From NCBI GenBank assembly GCA_002364975.1, contig DEYT01000034.1, forward strand, positions 10,232-24,738: a stretch of 14,507 bases of DNA, given 5' to 3'. The stretch comes from Opitutia bacterium UBA3151 (GTDB lineage Bacteria > Verrucomicrobiota > Verrucomicrobiia > Opitutales > Seribacteraceae). A model generated the notes under the pieces. It made no database searches. It was not told the DNA's origin and saw only the letters and a list, made by a program, of their open reading frames with translations. A program made the position numbers and the translations under genes. How positions within the stretch are numbered: the first letter of the stretch is position 1; every line of letters starts with the position of its first letter. This document shows, piece by piece, positions 1 to 5,610 of the stretch.

Positions 1-1
1 G

Positions 2-2245
2 CATGGAAGCAGAGGAATAGTAGGCAAGAGGTATGCAGCTAGTTTTTACGGACATGATGGTGGTATCGGTAAAGCGACCTCTCCCGAATTTATAGTGGAG
101 AAAGATTACCTGCATTTTAAAGTTGGTGGAGGCAGTGAAAAAGAGATTCTTGGAGTTCACTTGCTTGTGGATGGCCAGTCGGTTTATCAGGAAGTCGGAA
201 AACAAAATAATAACCTGGAATGGCGAAGTTGGGATCTCAAACAATATCGAGGAAAAAAAGCACAGCTTCAACTGGTGGATGAATCCAAAGGGAGCTGGGG
301 TTTTATCTCGGCAGATCATTTCGTTCTTTCAGAACTCTTGACCGTACCAAAGTCCGGTCCTTTTTCCCATGCCTCCACTCTGAATTGGGGGGATTGGCAT
401 GTTTCAATGAGGTTACATCTGAACCAAATTAAAAAGGCGGATGTCACTTTTGGTCGGGGAATGCCCTATGTCTGGATTGAGCCCAAAGGAATTGACCTAA
501 AGATTCCAGGAAAGTTGCAACCAAGCGGGACTTTAGTGCTAGATGGGCGAACTTTTGGCATCTTCGCTCCTGGCGGGTCCTTGAAGCCTATGGATGGGTA
601 TGTCCGTTTTACTGGATCGGTGCTTTCTATAGCTGCTCTCAAAGATGACCCCAGTCAGGTAGAACTTTTTGCCCGTCATGCTGCTGCGATTCCGCGGGAT
701 ACTCAATTTGATTGGAAATATGAAAAAGAGAAGGGCAGGGTCAGCACTATTTGGAGGGTAAAAACCGAAACCGGGGAAGACACCCTGCATGGTTGGATTC
801 CTCATCATTACCGTACAACCAAGCACAATCTCAGTCTTACCGGAATGGAATACGAGACCAGACGGGGGAAAATTGTGGTGGCAAAAGGAAAAGAATTCCA
901 AATTGCTTGGCCTTTTACTGGAATGATTCCTCTTTTCCCCCTCCCGAAGGACGATTCCTTCCGTAGAGAAGTCCTTGCGGATTTCATCAATCGTTGGGGA
1001 AATGAATTACTAAAGAAACCCGAAGAAAATCGTCAGGCAGCTGATACTTATTGGGGTGGGAAATCGATGCTCAAAACTTGTCAGGCATTCAATATGGCTT
1101 GGCAATTACAGCTTCCAATCGCTGATGACTTATACAAGGAGGCAAAGCGGGTGGTCGAAGATTGGCTTACTTACGAACCCGGAGAAAAAGCATTTTATTA
1201 TACCCGGTACCCCTTGCCGTGGTCGGGATTAGTTGGGTTTAATTCTTCTTACGGGTCCGAACAATTCACTGATAATCACTTTCATTACGGTTACCTTGCA
1301 ATGAGTGCCAGTCTGATCGGTATGCATGATCCCGTTTGGTTGGAGAAATATGGGCCAAGTCTGACCGAAGTGGTTAAACAATATGCCGAGTGGGAACGGG
1401 ACTCTCCCCGTTTTCCACGCCTGCGCACCTTTGAATGCTGGGGAGGCCACAGTTACGCAGGTGGAATGTCGAGTGGATACGACGGTAATAACCAAGAATC
1501 TTCTTCGGAAGCTATTGGGTCTTGGGCGGGGATGTTTTTTCTTGGAGCCGCACTTGAAGATGAGGATATGTTGGCTACGGGGGCAATGGGGTATGCGATC
1601 GAGACGGAAGCCGTTCATGAATATTGGAATAATGCCTACGGCTGGAAAGATCGGGAACAATCTAACTGGTCCCAAAATTATAAGCCAACTATCTGCTCGG
1701 TAATGCGGGATCGGGATATGGGTGCCTGGACTTGGTTCAGTGGGGAACCCATTCATATCTATGGTATTCAATGGTTACCGGCTTGGACTCATCTAAATTA
1801 TTTCGGTGCCCATTCGGAACACTCCGTTTTTCAGCTTAATCAAATGCTTGAAAAACAAGGAAAAGATCAGGGGAAAATCAGCTGGGAAAAAATTGATGGG
1901 GATTGGGGTCAGGTTGCCGCTGCCTATGCCGCCTTTTGCCAACCCGATGAAATTTGCAAAGTTTTGGACGAGGCTATTGATAAGAAATGGTCGATCGCTT
2001 CCCCCAAGCATGCGGGGATTCCCTACTATTTAGCCCATGCCAGCAGGGCATATGGTTTGATTGATAAAGACTCATACACCGACCTTCCCACCTCGGTTGT
2101 ATTTAAAAAATCGGACGGAAAAAGGACTGCTTTGGTTTACAATTTATCCAATGCTCCCCGCTCGGTCAGGGTTTATGTAAAAGGCAAGGAAGTACTGAAA
2201 GGAAGTTTACCAGCAAATGTCCTAATGGCTGTTCCAGTTCCATGA
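2..2245 (+). CDS. Secreted GH81-type endo-beta-1,3-glucanase (5' end missing)
   Basis: Probable inverting glycoside hydrolase of family GH81, which cleaves beta-1,3-glucans such as laminarin, curdlan or callose. The frame is open from position 2, so GTG 95 is an internal codon and the true start and any signal peptide lie upstream. Counting from the first full codon (747 residues), residues 1 to about 115 form a beta-sandwich module with the pattern GKR, SPEF and VGGG, like the accessory module I know from Verrucomicrobia/Planctomycete GH32 proteins. GH81 signatures follow: FGRGMPYVW, HGWIPHHYR, DNHFHYG and NQESSSEA. By family analogy the general acid is the Asp in DNHFHYG (codon 1271-1273, D424) and the base is one of the Glu in NQESSSEA (codons 1496-1498 and 1508-1510, E499/E503). 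IHIYGIQWLP and a small C-terminal beta region follow. The sulfatase starts 25-34 bases downstream, probably in the same operon. GH81 is clear from several motifs; the substrate is inferred. Confidence 0.88.
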   Translation, partial: HGSRGIVGKRYAASFYGHDGGIGKATSPEFIVEKDYLHFKVGGGSEKEILGVHLLVDGQSVYQEVGKQNNNLEWRSWDLKQYRGKKAQLQLVDESKGSWGFISADHFVLSELLTVPKSGPFSHASTLNWGDWHVSMRLHLNQIKKADVTFGRGMPYVWIEPKGIDLKIPGKLQPSGTLVLDGRTFGIFAPGGSLKPMDGYVRFTGSVLSIAALKDDPSQVELFARHAAAIPRDTQFDWKYEKEKGRVSTIWRVKTETGEDTLHGWIPHHYRTTKHNLSLTGMEYETRRGKIVVAKGKEFQIAWPFTGMIPLFPLPKDDSFRREVLADFINRWGNELLKKPEENRQAADTYWGGKSMLKTCQAFNMAWQLQLPIADDLYKEAKRVVEDWLTYEPGEKAFYYTRYPLPWSGLVGFNSSYGSEQFTDNHFHYGYLAMSASLIGMHDPVWLEKYGPSLTEVVKQYAEWERDSPRFPRLRTFECWGGHSYAGGMSSGYDGNNQESSSEAIGSWAGMFFLGAALEDEDMLATGAMGYAIETEAVHEYWNNAYGWKDREQSNWSQNYKPTICSVMRDRDMGAWTWFSGEPIHIYGIQWLPAWTHLNYFGAHSEHSVFQLNQMLEKQGKDQGKISWEKIDGDWGQVAAAYAAFCQPDEICKVLDEAIDKKWSIASPKHAGIPYYLAHASRAYGLIDKDSYTDLPTSVVFKKSDGKRTALVYNLSNAPRSVRVYVKGKEVLKGSLPANVLMAVPVP

Positions 2246-2265
2246 AAATAAAATTTTGTGACCCT

Positions 2266-2274
2266 AAGAGGTGG
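2266..2274 (+). promoter_or_regulatory. Shine-Dalgarno site deciding the sulfatase start
   Basis: AAGAGGTGG lies just ahead of three possible in-frame starts: GTG 2271, GTG 2274 and ATG 2280. Its GAGGTG core (2268-2273) ends 6 bases before ATG 2280, which is normal spacing. The two GTG codons lie inside the site itself, so ATG 2280 is preferred. Confidence 0.6.
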
Positions 2275-2279
2275 TGAGT

Positions 2280-3806
2280 ATGACAAAATTTTCAGCCCTT
2301 ATCCTACTTATTGGTGGAATACTTTTTTCCTACGGTATCGACAGGCCCAACATCGTTTTGATTTTTGCTGATGACATGGGCTATTCGGACCTAGGTTGTT
2401 ATGGGGGCGAGATTAAAACCCCGAACTTGGACCGTCTCGCGAAAAATGGAATTCGGTACTCCCAAGCCTACAATACTTCGAAGTGCTGGACCTCACGAAT
2501 CAGTCTGCTAACCGGTTTGTATCACCATCGAAGTGATCGGGATTTTAAGAACACTGCGCTGATCGGAGAAATTCTTAAGCCAGCCGGTTACCGTTCCTGG
2601 TGGGCCGGGAAGCATCATGCAAGTTTCAATCCCTTTGATCGTGGCTTTGATCATTTCGCTGGATTTCTGGGCGGTGCGATTAATTTTTGGAATCCAGGTG
2701 AGCAGGCAAGGAAAGGGGAAGATGTTCCAGGATGGCGATCGGTCTATACTTGGGCTTTTGATGAAAAACTCTTGAAACCATACCATCCAGCGAAGGACTT
2801 TTTTGCCACGGATGCCTTTACGGATTGGAGCCTCAACTGGCTGAATGAAAAAGAAAGAGAGCAGGATCCTTTCTTTCTTTTTCTTTCATACAATGCTCCT
2901 CATTGGCCCCTGCATGCTCACCCTGAGGACATTGCCAAGTACAAAGGAATTTATGATCAGGGGTATGAAGCGATTCGAAGTTCAAGGTATCGAAAACAGT
3001 TGGAGATTGGGTTGTTTGATCCGGGTACCGCTGCATTGACTGAACCTGAACATGAGACATGGAACAGTCTGTCCAAAAAAGAGAGAGGAGAGGAAGCTTT
3101 ACGGATGGAAATTCATGCTGCGATGGTGGACCGGATGGATCAGAACATTGGCCGACTACTTGGAAAGTTGGAAGAACTTGGAAAGTTGGAAAATACCTTA
3201 ATTCTTTTTCTTGTGGATAATGGAGCTAGTCATGAGAAACCTAAAAGAGGAACCAAGAATCCGGAGGCAGAGTGGGGAAGTGTGGGCTCTTTTGAAGCGA
3301 TTGGACAATCCTGGGCAAATGCAATCAACAGTCCTTTCAAGAAGTGGAAAGTGCAGGGCATGGAGGGAGGTATCTGTACCCCAATGATTGCCCATTGGCC
3401 GGTAGGTATAAAAGTGTCTAACAATTTCATTTCTCGGGAGCCATGTCATTTGATTGATTTCGTGCCTACCTTTATGGAATTGGCCGGGGAGGGTGTAAGC
3501 TATCCGAAATATCTTCCAAGTCTGGATGGTATCAGTCTGACTCCTACCTTTGTAGGTAAAAAGTTGGAGCGAGAGAAGCCTTTATTCTTTCAATACGGGG
3601 GTTGGAATGTAATTCGGCAAACTCAATGGAAATTGGTACAGCGAAAACAAGAAGATTGGCAGTTGTATAATTTAGATAGGGATCGAACCGAAACGAGCAA
3701 CCTTGCAGACCAATTTCCCGACCGGGTTAAGCAAATGAACAGGGCTTGGCAAAGTTGGGCGACTGAAGTTGGAATTGGAAATGAAAAGTCTGAAAAGGGT
3801 AATTGA
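2280..3806 (+). CDS. Secreted S1-family (arylsulfatase A-like) sulfatase
   Basis: Formylglycine-dependent sulfatase that would hydrolyse sulfate esters, probably on a polysaccharide, outside the cytoplasm. From ATG 2280 it is 508 residues, normal for bacterial S1 enzymes; the frame can be read from GTG 2271, but the Shine-Dalgarno site favours 2280. Residues 1-19 are a hydrophobic signal peptide ending SYG. The fold then opens with RPNIVLIFADDMGYSD (metal ligands D31, D32). The active-site motif is C69-W-T-S-R73 followed by ISLLTG. APHWPLHA, the metal-binding D313-N314 of VDNGAS, and GGICTPMIAHWP follow, with the usual C-terminal WKLV and YNLDRDRTETSNLAD. Oddities: the third active-site position is Thr where the consensus has Pro or Ala, GGIC replaces the common GGIS, and there is a six-residue duplication at 3158-3191. 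A maturase (formylglycine-generating or anSME) must be encoded elsewhere. Family assignment is firm; the substrate is unknown. Confidence 0.93.
   Translation: MTKFSALILLIGGILFSYGIDRPNIVLIFADDMGYSDLGCYGGEIKTPNLDRLAKNGIRYSQAYNTSKCWTSRISLLTGLYHHRSDRDFKNTALIGEILKPAGYRSWWAGKHHASFNPFDRGFDHFAGFLGGAINFWNPGEQARKGEDVPGWRSVYTWAFDEKLLKPYHPAKDFFATDAFTDWSLNWLNEKEREQDPFFLFLSYNAPHWPLHAHPEDIAKYKGIYDQGYEAIRSSRYRKQLEIGLFDPGTAALTEPEHETWNSLSKKERGEEALRMEIHAAMVDRMDQNIGRLLGKLEELGKLENTLILFLVDNGASHEKPKRGTKNPEAEWGSVGSFEAIGQSWANAINSPFKKWKVQGMEGGICTPMIAHWPVGIKVSNNFISREPCHLIDFVPTFMELAGEGVSYPKYLPSLDGISLTPTFVGKKLEREKPLFFQYGGWNVIRQTQWKLVQRKQEDWQLYNLDRDRTETSNLADQFPDRVKQMNRAWQSWATEVGIGNEKSEKGN
3158..3191 (+). repeat. 18-bp-period in-frame tandem duplication in the sulfatase gene
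   Basis: ACTTGGAAAGTTGGAA occurs at 3158-3173 and again, identical, at 3176-3191. The protein reads LGKLEE then LGKLEN in the helix just before the NTLILFLVDNG strand. The identity at DNA level suggests a fairly recent slippage or duplication that lengthened a surface helix by six residues without shifting the frame. Confidence 0.75.
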
Positions 3807-3933
3807 TAAAGCGAATTTAGAATTGGAAAAACTTTTGATAACGAAGGATGGTCATCCTTTACCTCAAGATCATGAGTTGATCTCTCGGAATTGGTTGCAA
3901 GCGGTCACCAAAGCGACCAATAAGGAAGGATGA
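3781..3933 (+). CDS. Candidate 50-residue ORF between sulfatase and lactonase
   Basis: A small ORF in a frame different from both neighbours. Its ATG 3781 lies 26 bases inside the sulfatase 3' end and its TGA (3931-3933) overlaps the lactonase ATG 3930 in an ATGA junction, the arrangement expected of translationally coupled genes. The 50 residues begin MKSLKRVIDKANLELEKLL and end WLQAVTKATNKEG. They look like a soluble, charged, helix-forming protein with a central DGHPLP turn, with no signal peptide or membrane segment. I do not recognise a family. No good ribosome site precedes ATG 3781, so translation would rely on termination of the sulfatase. Alternatives: a chance open frame over a structured RNA linker, or the remnant of a longer gene. 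The overlap on both sides and the protein-like composition make it worth recording; moderate to low confidence. Confidence 0.4.
   Translation: MKSLKRVIDKANLELEKLLITKDGHPLPQDHELISRNWLQAVTKATNKEG
3844..3921 (+). promoter_or_regulatory. Three successive hairpins ahead of the lactonase start
   Basis: Three inverted repeats sit in a row. The first is AAGGAT-ggtc-ATCCTT (3844-3859). The second is AGATCA-tgagt-TGATCT (3867-3883). The third pairs ATTGGTTGC (3890-3898) with GCGACCAAT (3913-3921), nine pairs including one G-U, across a 14-base loop. The last stem ends directly at the AAGGAAGG ribosome site (3922-3929) and ATG 3930 of the lactonase. None is followed by a T-run, so they are not typical intrinsic terminators. 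They could stabilise or process the message between the two cistrons, or control lactonase translation. They lie inside the small ORF, so codon constraint is also possible. Confidence 0.45.
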
Positions 3934-4805
3934 GTAAAAACCTATCGATTACACCTATCGGTTCACAGGTTTCCAAGTGGGGTGAAGGTCCAATTTTTTG
4001 GGAGGAGCATCTTTTATATGTTGATATTGAGGGACATGCTTTGATTCGCTTGCATGTGGAGACGGGCGTGGAAAAAGTATGGGAAATGGGGGAGCGGATT
4101 GGAACCGTAGTGCCCAGGCAGTCTGGTGGTTTTCTGTGTGCGGGGGATTCAGGAATTTTTTCTTTTGATCCAAATACCGGTGAAAAAAAGAATCTTGCGG
4201 ATCCAGAGGGGGATAAACGCCCAGATAACCGGTTTAATGACGGAAAATGTGACCCAAGCGGAAGGTTCTGGGCCGGAACGATAAGCACAGTGAAAAAGAC
4301 TGGGGATGCGAATCTTTACATGCTGAATGCGAAGGGAAACCTCTCTCAAAGAGTGAATGGCGTCACCAATTCCAATGGGATATGCTGGAACCATAGAGCG
4401 GATACCATGTATTATATTGATACCCCAACTAAGGAAGTTTGGTGTTATCCTTTCGATAACTCAACCGGCAGAATCGGAGAAAAGCAGGTCATAATTAACA
4501 CCGAAGAAGCAGATCTTGCTGGCTCGCCAGATGGAATGACGATCGATGGGGAAGGTATGCTCTGGATAGCGATGTGTCATGGGGGAATGGTGGTGCGAAT
4601 TGATCCGCATAGAGGAGAGCTCATAGACAAAGTAGAACTTCCATGTTTGGAGACAACCGCTTGTGCCTTTGGTGGTTCAAGTTTGACCCGCTTGTTTGTG
4701 ACTACAGGAATCCACAAGTCCTTGGAAGAAAGTAATGCGGGTAAAGTGTTTGCAATTGATGGATTGGGGATCTGCGGTGTATCCGCATTCCCATTTGCAG
4801 GATAA
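3930..4805 (+). CDS. SMP-30/gluconolactonase/LRE-family sugar lactonase
   Basis: Probable cytoplasmic metal-dependent lactonase with a six-bladed beta-propeller, opening an aldonolactone to the free sugar acid. The 291 residues match the usual length of about 290-300. The three metal ligands of the family are all present: E19 in WGEGP, N149 in NSNG and D201 in GSPDG. The substrate-loop segment RFNDGKCDPSGRFWAGT (about residue 100) is typical. No signal peptide is visible. ATG 3930 is supported by AAGGAAGG immediately upstream and by the family-typical N-terminus. It overlaps the TGA of the candidate small ORF (ATGA), which points to coupled translation within the glucanase-sulfatase operon. 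The actual lactone is unknown; sugars released by the upstream enzymes, or oxidised by the SDR at 10914-11672, are plausible sources. Confidence 0.92.
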   Translation: MSKNLSITPIGSQVSKWGEGPIFWEEHLLYVDIEGHALIRLHVETGVEKVWEMGERIGTVVPRQSGGFLCAGDSGIFSFDPNTGEKKNLADPEGDKRPDNRFNDGKCDPSGRFWAGTISTVKKTGDANLYMLNAKGNLSQRVNGVTNSNGICWNHRADTMYYIDTPTKEVWCYPFDNSTGRIGEKQVIINTEEADLAGSPDGMTIDGEGMLWIAMCHGGMVVRIDPHRGELIDKVELPCLETTACAFGGSSLTRLFVTTGIHKSLEESNAGKVFAIDGLGICGVSAFPFAG

Positions 4806-4808
4806 ATC

Positions 4809-5570
4809 TTAGGGTTTTTTCAAGCACCATCGAATTGCATTCTGCAATAATTGATTAAAGCTTGGATTCTCAAAGTCCTTAGCATGCCCAAGGGAGGTGT
4901 AAAAAACTTTAGCACCTGATTTTGTCAGATGAGTCCAAGCTACGGGCTCGGAGGGAAAGCCTGATATGACGCCTTCCAAAATCGGGACTGAATTGATAGA
5001 AAGAGGAGAATTTCGATATAGAGAAGCGGGGGTTCTGAATGGAAGCTTTACTTGCTTCAAAAAGGAAGGTTGAACTGCAGTTGGAATTTGTCTGATAAGA
5101 CAGGATTTGTCATTTCCATAATGTCCTTGATAGTTTCCGCCAATAACTTCTTGGTCCCATTCCGGCCAATCTTGGTGCCCTTCAGGGGCTGAATCATTTC
5201 GAAGTTCGAAGGCATGGGAGGAAGTGCGGATTCCCAGAATTGGTTTTCCATGTGCGATATGACTTCTAATAGATTGCATAATTTGATCCGAAAAGGCCCT
5301 TCGCCTAACACTGAGAATCAAGAGATCTGCCTGGTTAATTGCCGTAGGATTTTTTAATTGATGACGGTCACGACCTTGTTTGGGAGCAGTGCAAAACTTG
5401 ATTTTAAAATCTTTAGTAAGGTAAGATGCAGCAAATTCTGGAAGGGTTTTTTCAGTCTGGTATTCTCTTTCTGCAATCACAAAGACGACTTTTGATTTTC
5501 CATGAGTAACAAGTGAAAAACCGAACGCACCCGATAGGAAAAACAAGGGAAGCAAGCGGAATAATTCCAT
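4809..5570 (-). CDS. Secreted ThuA-like (GATase1-like fold) protein
   Basis: A 253-residue protein with a signal peptide (residues 1 to about 24, hydrophobic PLFFLSGAFGFSLV core) and one ThuA-like domain. Family-typical patterns are KVVFVIAEREYQTE at the N-terminus, GKPILGIRTSSHAFELR in the middle, VIGGNYQGHYGN, and the C-terminal PVAWTH then KVFYTSLGHAKDFENPSF and LLQNAIRWCL. ThuA-like domains have the class I glutamine-amidotransferase fold but usually lack its catalytic triad. Many secreted copies occur in Planctomycete and Verrucomicrobia genomes, often near carbohydrate genes, with no established activity. ATG 5570 has no Shine-Dalgarno site, but it is the only start that keeps the signal peptide. 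It follows the 1710-residue gene by 40 bases on the same strand, so co-transcription is likely, and it ends three bases from the convergent lactonase gene. Family good; function unknown. Confidence 0.85.
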   Translation of the reverse strand: MELFRLLPLFFLSGAFGFSLVTHGKSKVVFVIAEREYQTEKTLPEFAASYLTKDFKIKFCTAPKQGRDRHQLKNPTAINQADLLILSVRRRAFSDQIMQSIRSHIAHGKPILGIRTSSHAFELRNDSAPEGHQDWPEWDQEVIGGNYQGHYGNDKSCLIRQIPTAVQPSFLKQVKLPFRTPASLYRNSPLSINSVPILEGVISGFPSEPVAWTHLTKSGAKVFYTSLGHAKDFENPSFNQLLQNAIRWCLKKP

Positions 5571-5610
5571 ATTGAATATAAAATTTTACTTTTGGGGAGT
5601 GATTTCTTCC

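Noticed and set aside
1229..1771. 180-residue minus-strand frame opposite the GH81 catalytic region
   Set aside because: A shadow of the GH81 gene, whose catalytic motifs lie in the plus-strand frame; no domain, signal peptide or ribosome site on the minus strand.
3541..3556. CCTAC-ctt-tGTAGG style small inverted repeat in the sulfatase gene
   Set aside because: Short stem in the middle of conserved coding sequence, with no nearby start or stop; best explained by chance.
4767..4792. Stem-loop GGGA-tc-TGCGG-tgtat-CCGCA-t-TCCC near the lactonase 3' end as a terminator
   Set aside because: It lies inside the coding region and the nearest T-run starts more than 20 bases later (about 4815). It has no T-run on the minus strand either, so it does not fit an intrinsic terminator for either convergent gene.
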